Positions 25,109 through 34,758 of a DNA stretch of 64,000 nt are shown here, in pieces. Below the pieces are notes generated by a model. It searched no databases. It saw only the letters and a list, made by a program, of their open reading frames with translations, and had not been told where the DNA came from. The position numbers and the translations under genes were made by a program. The first letter of the stretch is position 1. The number at the start of each line of letters is the position of its first letter. The stretch lies in contig CAIXJC010000015.1 in NCBI GenBank assembly GCA_903919715.1, forward strand, positions 1 through 64,000, written 5' to 3'. This DNA comes from an uncultured bacterium (GTDB lineage: Bacteria; Planctomycetota; Phycisphaerae; Phycisphaerales; SM1A02).

Positions 25109-26773
25109 CTACCGACCACGACCCGCACGATATCGTCCAATCAACTGCTGAGTGCTCGAATCATGCGCAGGCTTTGGTGCTGCTCCAGAAAGTTCCGGGA
25201 TGATTCGCTGCGCCAAGACCTTGCCGAGTTCGACGCCCCACTGATCGAAGGAGTTGATTCCCCAAATTGTTCCTTGCACGAAAACTTTGTGCTCATAGAG
25301 CGCAATGAGTCGCCCGAGAGCCGCAGGCGTCAACTTTGGGCACAAGATTGTGGTTGACGGTCGATTGCCATCAAACTCGCGGTGCTGCGCAAGCCACGGA
25401 GCAGAGCCTTCGGCTTCGACTTCACTCAGGGTCTTGCCGAATGCCAATGCTTCCGCCTGCGCAAGCACATTGGCGATCAGTAAATCTTGATGCTTGCCGA
25501 TTGGATTGAGCGGTTCGCAGAAGGCAATAAAGTCACAAGGAACAAGTGGCGTTCCTTGGTGAATCATTTGATAGAAAGCGTGCTGCCCGTTCGTTCCAGG
25601 CTGGCCCCACACGGCGGGACACGTCGCCCATTGGACTCGCGTTCCATCGAGTGCGACATGCTTGCCGTTGGACTCCATTTCAAGCTGCTGCAAATACGCA
25701 CTGAATCGGTCGAGGTATTGGTCATAGGGAAGCACTGCGAGCGTTTGCGCTCCTAGGAAATTCGTATTCCAAATTCCAACCAGTGCCATCAGGACTGGCA
25801 GATTCTTAGCAAACGGCGTTGTTCGGAAGTGCTCATCCATTTCGTGGAAGCCGCCGAGCATCTCCTTGAAGGCCGCCGGTCCAACAGCGACCATGGTCGA
25901 AAGTCCGATGGCAGAATCCATCGAGTATCGACCGCCGACCCAGTCCCAGAATCCGAACATGTTGGCAGTGTCGATGCCAAATGCCGTTACTTTTTCGGCG
26001 TTCGTGGAGACCGCAACAAAGTGCTTGGCGACCGCAGCAACATCGCCGCCGAGTGCTTTGAGCGCCCAGTCGCGTGCCGTGTTCGCATTGGTCATTGTCT
26101 CGAGTGTGGTAAATGTTTTCGAACAAACGATGAAGAGTGTCTCTGCAGGATCGCAGTCGCGAGTCTTCTCCGCAAAGTCTGTTGCATCAACATTCGATAC
26201 GAATCGGCAGGAAATGTCGCGAGAGGTGTATGCACGCAGCGCGTCGTAAGCCATCGCAGGTCCAAGGTCGCTGCCGCCAATTCCAATATTGATGACATTG
26301 CGAATCCGTTTGCCGGTGTGACCTTTCCACGCACCGCTGCGAATGGAATCAGCGAACGCACTCATTCGGTCGAGAACTTCGTGGACGGCTGGGACAACAT
26401 CGACACCATCGACCATGATGCGGCTTGTTCGCGGAGCGCGAAGAGCGACATGCAGCACGGCGCGATCTTCGGTCACATTGATTTTGTCTCCACGAAACAT
26501 CGCATCGATTCGTGCGCGCAGTCCGCTCGCATCGGCGAGGCTGAGGAGCAGTTCCATCGTCGGCGCTGTAACACGCTGCTTGGAATAATCCATAAACATC
26601 TTGCCAGGTCCTTCGATGCTGAGCGTTTGAGCACGCGAGGCGTCACTTTTAAACATGTCCCGCAAGTGCGCCGATGCGTTCTGAGTGCAATGTGCTTGCA
26701 AGGCTTTCCACTGTGAAAGGCTATTGAGAGGTGCGTGGACGGCGCGGGTGGGGGCGGTTGGTGCTGGTGTCAT
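25109..26773 (-). CDS. pgi: Glucose-6-phosphate isomerase
   Basis: The 554-residue glycolytic enzyme interconverts glucose 6-phosphate and fructose 6-phosphate. Landmarks are [48 protein letters not shown] with the family pattern, [14 protein letters not shown], and a C-terminal [16 protein letters not shown]. It is the long, eukaryote/E. coli-like type. I chose the ATG at 26773; the frame extends to 26854 but overlaps the divergent promoter space. The last gene end is 14 bases from the convergent cysteine desulfurase. Confidence 0.96.
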   Translation of the reverse strand: MTPAPTAPTRAVHAPLNSLSQWKALQAHCTQNASAHLRDMFKSDASRAQTLSIEGPGKMFMDYSKQRVTAPTMELLLSLADASGLRARIDAMFRGDKINVTEDRAVLHVALRAPRTSRIMVDGVDVVPAVHEVLDRMSAFADSIRSGAWKGHTGKRIRNVINIGIGGSDLGPAMAYDALRAYTSRDISCRFVSNVDATDFAEKTRDCDPAETLFIVCSKTFTTLETMTNANTARDWALKALGGDVAAVAKHFVAVSTNAEKVTAFGIDTANMFGFWDWVGGRYSMDSAIGLSTMVAVGPAAFKEMLGGFHEMDEHFRTTPFAKNLPVLMALVGIWNTNFLGAQTLAVLPYDQYLDRFSAYLQQLEMESNGKHVALDGTRVQWATCPAVWGQPGTNGQHAFYQMIHQGTPLVPCDFIAFCEPLNPIGKHQDLLIANVLAQAEALAFGKTLSEVEAEGSAPWLAQHREFDGNRPSTTILCPKLTPAALGRLIALYEHKVFVQGTIWGINSFDQWGVELGKVLAQRIIPELSGAAPKPAHDSSTQQLIGRYRAGRGR

Positions 26774-26890
26774 GTGCTCAAGATAGCAGTGCCCAATGGG
26801 AGCGATATGCGGTCCATGGTTCTTGACGAAAACTTCAATGTTCCAAAAGTGCATTTTCGTTATGCTTCCGACCTAAGGAGATTCTTCAAT

Positions 26891-27973
26891 ATGCGCTCAA
26901 CTGCTCTGCTGGCTATGACCGGTCAATCCATCTGGCTCGACAACATCACTCGAAAGCTGCTCGATTCTGGACAGTTGGCGACATGGATTCAGGAACTCTC
27001 CGTGGTTGGACTGACGTCCAATCCGTCTATTTTCGAAAAAGCCATTGTCGGGAGTAGCGATTACGACGCACAGATTCGCCCGTTGATGGCGAAGGGAATG
27101 AAGTCTGAACAGATTTTCTTCGAATGCGCCCTGACGGATCTCGGACGCGCATGTGATTTGTTCAAACCGATCTATGACCGCACTGGCGGGGTCGATGGTT
27201 GGGTCTCACTGGAAGTCTCGCCGCTCTTGGCAAACGACACAAAGGCGACCGTTGCGCAGGCGCGCGACTTGCATGCACGGGCGAAGCGCCCAAACTTGTT
27301 TATCAAAGTCCCTGGCACACCAGAAGGAATTCCTGCGATCGAAGAACTCATCGCCGACGGCATCTCCGTCAATGTCACTTTGCTCTTTGCGAAGGCTCAC
27401 TTCGATGCTGCATCAGAGGCGTATCTGCGCGGACTTGAACGCCGAGCAGCAGCGGGGCTTCCGCTTGGTGAAGTATCAAGCGTTGCAAGTCTCTTCGTCT
27501 CGCGATGGGATCGCAAGACAGCACCAAAATTGCCGGCGGAATTGAAGAACAAAGTCGGGATTGCAGTCAGTCGTCAGTGCTACAACGCATACTGCGCGTT
27601 GTACGCATCCGATCGTTGGCTCCGGCTCGAAGCGAAGGGCGGACGACCACAGCGCTTGCTTTACGCCAGTACGAGTACGAAGGATCCAACCCTTCCACAG
27701 ACGATGTATGTCGAAGGTCTCGCTTCACCTCGCACAGTCAACACGATGCCCGAAGAAACACTCATTGCGCTCAGCAAGGGTGCGGCGATCAAGAATGTGC
27801 TTGCCCCAGGTGATACTTCATGGCAGACCACACTCGATGCGGTCAAGAAGGCTGGCGTCGATTTGGATGTGTGCGGTCAGGAACTTCAAATCGAAGGGCG
27901 CGATTCGTTCGATGCGAGTTGGAATGAACTCATCGCAAAGATCGAAGCGAAGGCAACGGTTCTCGCGAGTTGA
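26891..27973 (+). CDS. tal: Transaldolase
   Basis: The 360-residue pentose phosphate enzyme transfers a dihydroxyacetone unit from sedoheptulose 7-phosphate. ELSVVGLTSNPSIFEKAI near the start, FIKVPGTPEGIPAIEELIADG with the Schiff-base lysine, VNVTLLFAKAHF and ATSVASLFVSRWD-like text (VSSVASLFVSRWDRK) mark the long Tal type that accompanies Pgi in some bacteria. The ATG at 26891 follows AAGGAG by 10 bases. It is divergent from pgi, with 117 bases between the starts, so shared control is plausible. Confidence 0.95.
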   Translation: MRSTALLAMTGQSIWLDNITRKLLDSGQLATWIQELSVVGLTSNPSIFEKAIVGSSDYDAQIRPLMAKGMKSEQIFFECALTDLGRACDLFKPIYDRTGGVDGWVSLEVSPLLANDTKATVAQARDLHARAKRPNLFIKVPGTPEGIPAIEELIADGISVNVTLLFAKAHFDAASEAYLRGLERRAAAGLPLGEVSSVASLFVSRWDRKTAPKLPAELKNKVGIAVSRQCYNAYCALYASDRWLRLEAKGGRPQRLLYASTSTKDPTLPQTMYVEGLASPRTVNTMPEETLIALSKGAAIKNVLAPGDTSWQTTLDAVKKAGVDLDVCGQELQIEGRDSFDASWNELIAKIEAKATVLAS

Positions 27974-28036
27974 TCGCGAGTTGCTCTTCGGTTGTTCTTC
28001 AGTACCAGTACCAAGCACAAGGCTCGAAACCTGTTG

Positions 28037-28074
28037 GTTACGACTCACAGCGTTGATTCGCTGTGAGTGGTAAC
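28037..28074. terminator. Bidirectional hairpin between tal and the protease gene
   Basis: GTTAC-g-ACTCACAGCG (28037-28052) pairs with CGCTGTGAGT-g-GTAAC (28059-28074) around the loop TTGATT: 15 pairs with a single G-G mismatch. It abuts the TGA of the minus-strand protease gene at 28075 and lies 63 bases after tal. Neither side has a T tract. Confidence 0.65.
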
Positions 28075-30354
28075 TCAGTTCGACCAACCTGCGAGCAAAG
28101 CTGTCATGTCGGTTCCGTTGATGGTTCCGTCCTGATTGATGTCTGCATTGGCATCATTCGTTCCCCATGCTGACAACAGCGCAGTTAAATCTGCACCGTC
28201 AACGCTGCCGTCGCGGTTGATGTCGGCGCGATTGATTGTGCCGCCTTTGCTGAGTGCGGCCGCTGGGATGAGAGCCTTCGAGGTATTCGGCCCCGACCAT
28301 GAGACGAGCAGTCCGGCGCCACCACCATTTTCGAAGAACTCAACACGCACGGCATGTTTGCCAGGCGCAAGATCAATCGTTCCGTTTTTTTCAACCATCG
28401 CATGCAGCCCATCGTTCGCGACGACTTGGGTTGTCCCGATGAGCAAGCGTGAGCCGTCGTCTGAATTCGTATACAGCGTCCACGTTCCCGCACTGGGGAC
28501 ATTCAACCAACCTGTGAAGACTGCGCCGACTTCGTCGGATCGATTACTCGTAGCAAAGTTGCCGCTCGTACTGTCAAAATTCATTTGTGGAACACTTGTT
28601 GTGTTGTAAGGAGTCAACGCAACAAAATTTGGCAGGGCAGAAGGTGCGCTTAGGACGTAGTACTGAGTCGTGATTCCTGGCGTATCACCCGTGGGATTTT
28701 CCGGCAACCTCATCGGTGTGAGATCCATGGTTACTGCTGCTGTTGACTGCGATCCGCTCAATTCAGCAATTGTGTAGTTGAACGAAACAGTCGTCGCTGC
28801 AATTGTTGGAGATGTAAAACGCACGATGCTTCGACCATTTGGGCCTGCGCCCACAACAATCACCGCCGAGCAACCCTGGCTGGGCTGCGTGACTCCGACC
28901 AATGAAATAGTTTCGCAGTTGAATCTCACGTCATTTCCCATCACATCGATATCGATCGTGGTTCCGGGAATTGCACTCATGCGCTCTGGCATCGCGAGTG
29001 CAGGTTGCGCTGCTGCGGAGAAGGGGCAGGCAGCTGATTGGAGGTATGTCATGATCGATCCAACATTCAACGCATGAAAATAGAGATTGATATTGGCCAT
29101 GCCACCTGGACAGGTATGGCAGTAACTCATGATCGTCCCTAAGTCATTCGTTGCTGCGGAACAATCTTGTGGGCTTGATCCGCAACCGTCAGCGGGCGGC
29201 GTGTAATTGTGCGTATGAGGCGCACCAAAATTGTGGCCGAGTTCGTGAGCGATCACCATGATGTCCCAGTTCGAATTATTGTTGTCGACCAACGGATATG
29301 GAAACGAACCTGCGAGATTTGCAGAGACGGAGTAGGCATACGAACCGCATCCGGCGTTCAGCCATGCGATTCCGCCGCCAAGTCCACGGCCGGAAAACAA
29401 TGCTGCAGATTCTCGTGGAGATGTCACTGGTTGGGCTTCCCAGTAGTCACGAAATTCTGGGAGCTGACTTGAAGTCGTTGTCGCATTCCACGGGTCAGTG
29501 CCGTCAGTCCAAAGTCGCAACGATGCCAAGCCTGGTCGCAAGAATGTGTCGCGAGGATAAATGTCCGATAGTGCGGCGAAGAGTGTCCCCACATATCCAA
29601 TCGCGGCCGCTTGATTATTTCCAAAGAGAGCAAGAAACTCCACGTCAGTATCGATCGCGATTCGCGATTGCCAGCATGGTTGCGTTGAGTCAGCAATGCC
29701 ACCTTCGGATTCGCCTCCTGCAATCCAATCTGGTGATATCAGTGTTTCGCAGTTCCACTTTGGAACGTCAAATGTTCCTGGTGGCACATCGTTCATTCCG
29801 TATGAGACGATCGGGCCGTTGCCGCCGGCTCGTTCGTTGGACACGATCCATGTCTTTCCATTGACTTGGACGTACCCAACAAGGAAGCCGTCGCCGCGCG
29901 ACAGTAGCACTCGCGACTCTGGATCATTGAGCACGGAGCCGACATAACAGTCGATCATGGGAATTGCGAGGGGTGTTTCAACCACCGAACCATCCGCAGC
30001 AATCGTCGCACCAACGATTCGCGGTTGATTCTCGAATGGATCGGTTCGATGCACGACCAAGGAGTGAGTTTGGAATGGTCCAAATGGGACGGCCTCGATG
30101 AGCAGATCACGATGCGCACTCATCGTCGCCCACTTTGTTTCGTCAACGGATATTACGCTGACAGAATCACGAAGATGCTTTGGAATGATCGTTTGATCTT
30201 GATTGCGCACAAGTGGCGAATCGACTCGAACGATGGAACGAATTTCGGCTGGAGCGGAATTCGCAGGTTGGGTCTGCGCCGCTGCTGAAGCAACGCCCGT
30301 CGAATTCAATTGAACGACGGCGAGAGAGAGTGTCAGAAGGATGCGAATGTTCAT
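28075..30354 (-). CDS. Secreted reprolysin-like metalloprotease with PA14 and dockerin-like domains
   Basis: This is a 759-residue exported protein. A signal peptide (MNIRILLTLSLAVVQ) is followed by a propeptide-like region and a zincin domain whose zinc site HELGHNFGAPH is at residues 370-380; the Met-turn is GTIMSYCHTC. This is the metzincin M12B/reprolysin-like type. A PA14 domain (FTGWLNVPSAGTWTLYTNSD, SDDGSRLLIG) follows, then two dockerin-like calcium repeats (DINRDGSVDGADLTALLSAW and DINQDGTINGTDMTALLAGW) at the C-terminus. The longer ORF start at 30390 adds 12 residues before the signal. The substrate is unknown; no cohesin gene is visible. Confidence 0.9.
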   Translation of the reverse strand: MNIRILLTLSLAVVQLNSTGVASAAAQTQPANSAPAEIRSIVRVDSPLVRNQDQTIIPKHLRDSVSVISVDETKWATMSAHRDLLIEAVPFGPFQTHSLVVHRTDPFENQPRIVGATIAADGSVVETPLAIPMIDCYVGSVLNDPESRVLLSRGDGFLVGYVQVNGKTWIVSNERAGGNGPIVSYGMNDVPPGTFDVPKWNCETLISPDWIAGGESEGGIADSTQPCWQSRIAIDTDVEFLALFGNNQAAAIGYVGTLFAALSDIYPRDTFLRPGLASLRLWTDGTDPWNATTTSSQLPEFRDYWEAQPVTSPRESAALFSGRGLGGGIAWLNAGCGSYAYSVSANLAGSFPYPLVDNNNSNWDIMVIAHELGHNFGAPHTHNYTPPADGCGSSPQDCSAATNDLGTIMSYCHTCPGGMANINLYFHALNVGSIMTYLQSAACPFSAAAQPALAMPERMSAIPGTTIDIDVMGNDVRFNCETISLVGVTQPSQGCSAVIVVGAGPNGRSIVRFTSPTIAATTVSFNYTIAELSGSQSTAAVTMDLTPMRLPENPTGDTPGITTQYYVLSAPSALPNFVALTPYNTTSVPQMNFDSTSGNFATSNRSDEVGAVFTGWLNVPSAGTWTLYTNSDDGSRLLIGTTQVVANDGLHAMVEKNGTIDLAPGKHAVRVEFFENGGGAGLLVSWSGPNTSKALIPAAALSKGGTINRADINRDGSVDGADLTALLSAWGTNDANADINQDGTINGTDMTALLAGWSN

Positions 30355-30440
30355 ACGTCTTGTAATTCCAATATTTGGGGTTTGAAACACAACGAACCCT
30401 TGAATTAGAACTCGAAAAACAAGAAATCCAATTTAAATCC

Positions 30441-31634
30441 TCAAGATTCCGAAAGTGCAACTCGGCAGAAGGCTTCAATCCCGGTTGCGATCGCATCGTC
30501 GTTGAAATTAAAGGATGGATGGTGCAGAGCGGGCATGCTCGGACGAGTTGGATCTTGGATCCCAAGGAGGAAAAAACTTGCGGGGATCTTCTGGCCATAG
30601 AAGGCGAAGTCCTCTCCGCCCATGAATGGATTATCCACTTCCACGAGTTGCGCTGCTGGAATCTGGTTCGCTGCACGCCGAACAACATCAGTTGCTGTGG
30701 GATGATTGACGGTTGGTGGACATCCGGAAGAAATCGTCACCTTTGCGGTGCAGCCATGCATTCTCGCAGCATGACCGGCAACTTCTTCGATTCGCTTGAC
30801 GGTGTTCGTTCGGACCTGAGCGTTGAGTGTTCGAATCGTTCCTTCGAGCGCTCCATCTTGAGGAATCACATTGAACGCATGTCCCGCCTTCACGACGCAG
30901 ACAGAGATCACGACGGCATCATTGGGATCAGTGTTGCGGCTGACGATCGTCTGCAACGCAGTGATGATCGCAGCCATGGCGATGATCGGGTCGTTCGACA
31001 AATGTGGCCACGCTGCATGCGATCCGACTCCGTGCACAGCGATCGAAAAATAATCCGTCGAAGCGAGGAGAGGTCCATTTCGAACTCCAACCGAATTGAC
31101 TGGAAGCCACGGCCAGCAATGCAAGCCATAAATCTCGCTGATCGCAGGTCCGAGCAGACCAGTCAAACAACCATCAGCGATCATGCGCGTTGCTCCGCCC
31201 AGATTTTCTTCGGCAGGTTGAAAAAGCAGTGTCACTGGACGGGGCAGCGGAGCGATCGCGGCCAACTTCGCAAGCACTCGAGCAACGCCAATGAGAATCG
31301 TTGTATGTCCATCGTGGCCACAGGCATGCATAACGCCAGGAGTTTGTGATGCGTAAGGCAGTCCCGTCTCTTCGGTGATTGGTAGCGCATCGATATCGGC
31401 ACGTAATCCGATCGATTTATCGCCCGTCCCAGGCAGATGTGCAATCACTCCAGTTCCGCTGACCAATCCACCTTTAAATTCGACACCGACTGCATGTAGC
31501 TCTCGTTGAATTACTTGCGAAGTTCTCGTTTCGACGAGTCCGATCTCTGGATGCGTATGCAAGTCATGTCGGAGGGCGATCAGCGTGGGAAGCTCGTTCT
31601 GGATGAGCTGCGAAAGTTGTGCGCTGTGATTCAT
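30441..31634 (-). CDS. M20 family amidohydrolase (hippurate hydrolase/IAA-amidase type)
   Basis: The 397-residue metallopeptidase-fold enzyme cleaves N-acyl amino acids or similar amides. Signature segments are LRHDLHTHPEIGLVETRT, GLRADIDALPITEETGLPY, HACGHDGHTTILIGVA with the metal His and Asp, LLFQPAEEN, and a C-terminal NPFMGGEDFAFYGQKIP. This is the M20D subfamily. I chose the ATG at 31634 (MNHSAQLSQ); an upstream frame to 31694 overlaps the RF-1-like gene end. The precise acyl substrate is unknown. Confidence 0.93.
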   Translation of the reverse strand: MNHSAQLSQLIQNELPTLIALRHDLHTHPEIGLVETRTSQVIQRELHAVGVEFKGGLVSGTGVIAHLPGTGDKSIGLRADIDALPITEETGLPYASQTPGVMHACGHDGHTTILIGVARVLAKLAAIAPLPRPVTLLFQPAEENLGGATRMIADGCLTGLLGPAISEIYGLHCWPWLPVNSVGVRNGPLLASTDYFSIAVHGVGSHAAWPHLSNDPIIAMAAIITALQTIVSRNTDPNDAVVISVCVVKAGHAFNVIPQDGALEGTIRTLNAQVRTNTVKRIEEVAGHAARMHGCTAKVTISSGCPPTVNHPTATDVVRRAANQIPAAQLVEVDNPFMGGEDFAFYGQKIPASFFLLGIQDPTRPSMPALHHPSFNFNDDAIATGIEAFCRVALSES

Positions 31635-31690
31635 GAAAAGAAGGTTAGCGCACGCTCGCCACATGGGCCGATTTGCGCAATCCACACGAG

Positions 31691-32242
31691 TCAATCGCGC
31701 AGGGGACCCAGTCCGACGGATTTTCGCCCAGCATTCAGCTGCGCAGCGGCGAATTTGTCCTGTCGAATCAATCGAGTCAATTGACTCATCGATACCCCCA
31801 GAGTGGCGGCCGCAGCAGTCACATCGAAACGCGAAGCAGTCACGAGATCAAGAGCTTCAGCGAGCACCACTGGATAGTCCCAGTGGTCGATGTTGATTTG
31901 AATCTTCCGATCTCGGCGTCGGCTCTGCCACAGCGCACTCGGTTGATGTTGATCGGCGCTTGGAGTTGTTCGTACGAGAATCGCAAGTCGAATGCGAAGG
32001 CGGCGAATTGCAACGTGGCGATTCTCGACTTGACTCCGTCGTTCGGTTCCCTGTGCATCGACGCCCGTGGAAGTATGTGTGACAAAGACGGCGGTTTCGA
32101 CTCGGTTGCGATGTTGTCCCCCAGGCCCCGAGACGCGGCCCGTTTTGAATTCGCATTCGCGCACGAGATGTTCTTCGTCAAGAGAAACTGGATGTCTCCC
32201 CGAAACATAAATTGACCCAGATTCGCGGGGAGGATCGTTCAA
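31691..32242 (-). CDS. Release-factor-like protein with GGQ domain
   Basis: The 183-residue protein carries the peptidyl-tRNA hydrolysis motif SGPGGQHRNRVETAVFVTH near residue 40, where SGPGGQHVNKV is usual. It therefore has an RF-1 class catalytic domain without codon-recognition domains, like ArfB and the mitochondrial MTRFR group, which rescue stalled ribosomes. The C-terminal half has a helix-turn-helix-like stretch (TAAAATLGVSMSQLTRLIRQ) and a basic end. I placed the start at TTG 32242, which overlaps the tsaD stop as TTGA. Without it, an upstream ATG at 32320 would overlap tsaD by 82 bases. Confidence 0.75.
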   Translation of the reverse strand: MNDPPRESGSIYVSGRHPVSLDEEHLVRECEFKTGRVSGPGGQHRNRVETAVFVTHTSTGVDAQGTERRSQVENRHVAIRRLRIRLAILVRTTPSADQHQPSALWQSRRRDRKIQINIDHWDYPVVLAEALDLVTASRFDVTAAAATLGVSMSQLTRLIRQDKFAAAQLNAGRKSVGLGPLRD

Positions 32243-33279
32243 CTCGTTCGTCTCCGAGCACCACGATCGCCGCGCGCAAGCTCGGAGAGTGGATGAGCGA
32301 CGAGGTCCCATCCATCGCATTCACCGTGAGCAATTCTGAGTGCTCCTGCGCCAGCGATCATCGCAGCATTGTCTGTACACCAGCGAAGTTCAGCGACACG
32401 AAGTGAAACTCCGCGTTCGGTGCAGACCGATGCGACTTCGCGCCGAAGTAGCGCATTTGCGGCAACACCGCCGCCGACGAGGCAGGAGGGGGCCGCATGT
32501 TCTTCAAGAGCGAGCGCAAGGTTGCGAGTGATCTGAGCCACCACGACTTTTCGAAATGAAGCTGCGAGGTCGGCAGATCGTCCTGCATATCGAGGATCTC
32601 TCGTGGCGAGTGCGAATGCGGTCTTGATTCCACTGAATGAAAAATCTCCGCCTTTGAGTCGCGTCATCGGCAACGGCACTATCGAAGCGTCACCTGATTC
32701 GGCAAGCGCATCGAGTTTCGCGCCGCCGGGGTACCCAAGTTCCAAGATGGATGCTGCTTTATCAAACGCCTCGCCCGCAGCGTCGTCGATCGTTGCACCG
32801 ATCAATTGCACTTCCATGGGAGAGCGCATAAGAAAAAGACTTGTATGGCCACCAGATGCGACCAGCCCAATGGCGGGCCATTGCAGCGGAGGTTGGTCAA
32901 GCAAACCAGCGACAAGATGTGCAATCACATGATCGACTCCAACGAATGGGATGTCGAGCGACCATGCCAATGCCTTCGCTGTGCTGGTGCCAACGAGAAG
33001 CGAACCGATCAGTCCTGGTCGATTCCCTGCAGCAACTCCGTTGATCTCTTTCAGCGTGATGCCAGCTTCGGCGCATGCGCCTCGAACAACCGGAATGATT
33101 CGGTCTAAGTGGGCACGGCTCGCGATTTCGGGAACAACGCCGCGATATTCCGCATGCAAATCGTCCTGTCCTGCAGTTCGACAAGAGAGAACGCGCAGTT
33201 GATCGCCATCGATGCTGACAATCGCCGCGGACGTTTCGTCGCAACTACTTTCGATTCCGAGGATGATTCGTACCGCCAT
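32239..33279 (-). CDS. tsaD: tRNA N6-adenosine threonylcarbamoyltransferase TsaD
   Basis: This 346-residue enzyme makes the essential t6A37 modification of ANN-decoding tRNAs. LGIESSCDETSAAIV opens the fold, HVIAH supplies the two metal histidines, and VASGGHTSLFLM, AGEAFDKAASILELGYPGG, GGDFSFSGIKTAF, LVGGGVAANALLR and RWCTDNAAMIA are all family segments. The ATG at 33279 (MAVRIILGIES) fits relatives; an ATG at 33303 adds eight residues. It is divergent from hflX and couples with the RF-1-like gene downstream, a pairing of two translation-quality functions. Confidence 0.95.
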   Translation of the reverse strand: MAVRIILGIESSCDETSAAIVSIDGDQLRVLSCRTAGQDDLHAEYRGVVPEIASRAHLDRIIPVVRGACAEAGITLKEINGVAAGNRPGLIGSLLVGTSTAKALAWSLDIPFVGVDHVIAHLVAGLLDQPPLQWPAIGLVASGGHTSLFLMRSPMEVQLIGATIDDAAGEAFDKAASILELGYPGGAKLDALAESGDASIVPLPMTRLKGGDFSFSGIKTAFALATRDPRYAGRSADLAASFRKVVVAQITRNLALALEEHAAPSCLVGGGVAANALLRREVASVCTERGVSLRVAELRWCTDNAAMIAGAGALRIAHGECDGWDLVAHPLSELARGDRGARRRTS

Positions 33280-33321
33280 ATGCGTCAGCGTATCGCCGTT
33301 CATGCGTAGACTTGTTGCTCT

Positions 33322-34749
33322 ATGGAGACTGGACTGCGAAGCGCATCAATTCAGGCTGAGCGAGCCATTCTGGCTGCAGTGATCCTGAGTTCTGACGATG
33401 CTGCGCTGAACAATCCCGATCCGCTGAGCGAACTTCGTGCCCTTGCTGAGACAGCGGGGGTGCAGACGGTGGGGCAACTGATCCAGAATCGCCACGGGAT
33501 GGATGGTCGGACCTGCCTTGGCAAGGGCAAGATTCAGGAGTTGAACGCAGCGGTCAAGGAACTGCGCGCGGGAGTTGTTGTGTTTGACCACGATCTCAGT
33601 CCGAGCCAGCTTCGAAATATCGAGAAAGAACTCTCCTGCAAAGTCATCGATCGAAGCGAATTGATCTTGGATATCTTTGCGAATCGAGCGACGTCTCGTG
33701 CCGCACAATTGCAGGTTGAGATCGCTCAACTTGAATACACCGCGCCACGATTGCGTGCAATGTGGTCGCACTTAGGACAAGTCACGGGTGGTTCCCCAAT
33801 GGGAGTTGGAACGCGCGGGCCGGGCGAGCAACAATTGGAAATTGATCGTCGTCTTGTTTCGCGGCGGATTGTCGCTCTCAAACGCGAACTCTCGGAAGTG
33901 CAAGCACGCAAGACACGCGAGGTGCAGACACGCCGCGCCGAGCATTTCACGGTTGGCATTGTTGGATACACGAATGCGGGCAAAAGCACGCTCTTTAACG
34001 CACTGACGAACGGTGGCGCCTTTGCGAACGATCAACTCTTCGCCACGCTTCAGACTCGAACGGAGTCTTGGAATCTCGGTGGCGGAAACATCGTCATGCT
34101 CTCGGATACGGTCGGATTTATCCAACGTCTTCCTCATCATCTCGTTGCCAGTTTTCGCGCGACGTTGGAGGAGACCGTTCATTCGCATCTTCTGCTGCTG
34201 ATCGTTGATGCCGCCGATCCCAATGCGCCCGCTCAGCTTGCGACAGTTCGGGAAGTGCTCGATGGAATTGGCGCGAAGAACCAGCCCCGAATTGTGGTGT
34301 TGAACAAGATCGACAAGATGAGCACGGTCTCGGGATCAACCGCAGAACGACCTGCGACGCTTGAAGAGTGGCGCAAGCGCGAGCCGTCCGCAGTCGCAGT
34401 TTCAGCATTGACATCGGAAGGTTTTGATGAGTTGCGGATGCAGGTCCGTGGCAGTTTGCTCGGTGATATGCGCGAGGCCATCCTGCGAATTCCGCTGCGC
34501 GATGGACGTGCGGTGGATTTCCTTGAGTCACGAGCGACTGTGACGAACCGCGACTATGACGAAACGAACTGCATCATGACTGTCACGTTGGCGCGGCGTC
34601 ATATTGAACAGCTCATTGCGATGGGTTCTCGTTTTACGGTGAATGGGCTTCCAGTTCACGAAGGGCTTGTCGCACTTTGGCCACCGCCAAAGGAAAAATT
34701 TGTGGCACGAATCCCGCCGCATGAACGTCTCGTCGGAGACGGCACATAA
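33322..34749 (+). CDS. hflX: GTPase HflX
   Basis: This 475-residue ribosome-associated GTPase splits stalled 70S ribosomes under stress. The HflX-specific N-domain has QNRHGMDGRTCLGKGKIQEL and VFDHDLSPSQLRNIEKEL, then the linker SHLGQVTGGSPMGVGTRGPGEQQLEIDRR. The G domain has Walker A GYTNAGKSTLFNAL, switch II LSDTVGFIQRLPHHLVASF and the NKIDK specificity motif. A small C-terminal domain follows. The ORF begins close to the divergent tsaD start, so the two share a short intergenic promoter region. Confidence 0.95.
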   Translation: METGLRSASIQAERAILAAVILSSDDAALNNPDPLSELRALAETAGVQTVGQLIQNRHGMDGRTCLGKGKIQELNAAVKELRAGVVVFDHDLSPSQLRNIEKELSCKVIDRSELILDIFANRATSRAAQLQVEIAQLEYTAPRLRAMWSHLGQVTGGSPMGVGTRGPGEQQLEIDRRLVSRRIVALKRELSEVQARKTREVQTRRAEHFTVGIVGYTNAGKSTLFNALTNGGAFANDQLFATLQTRTESWNLGGGNIVMLSDTVGFIQRLPHHLVASFRATLEETVHSHLLLLIVDAADPNAPAQLATVREVLDGIGAKNQPRIVVLNKIDKMSTVSGSTAERPATLEEWRKREPSAVAVSALTSEGFDELRMQVRGSLLGDMREAILRIPLRDGRAVDFLESRATVTNRDYDETNCIMTVTLARRHIEQLIAMGSRFTVNGLPVHEGLVALWPPPKEKFVARIPPHERLVGDGT

Positions 34750-34758
34750 TCAAGTTCA

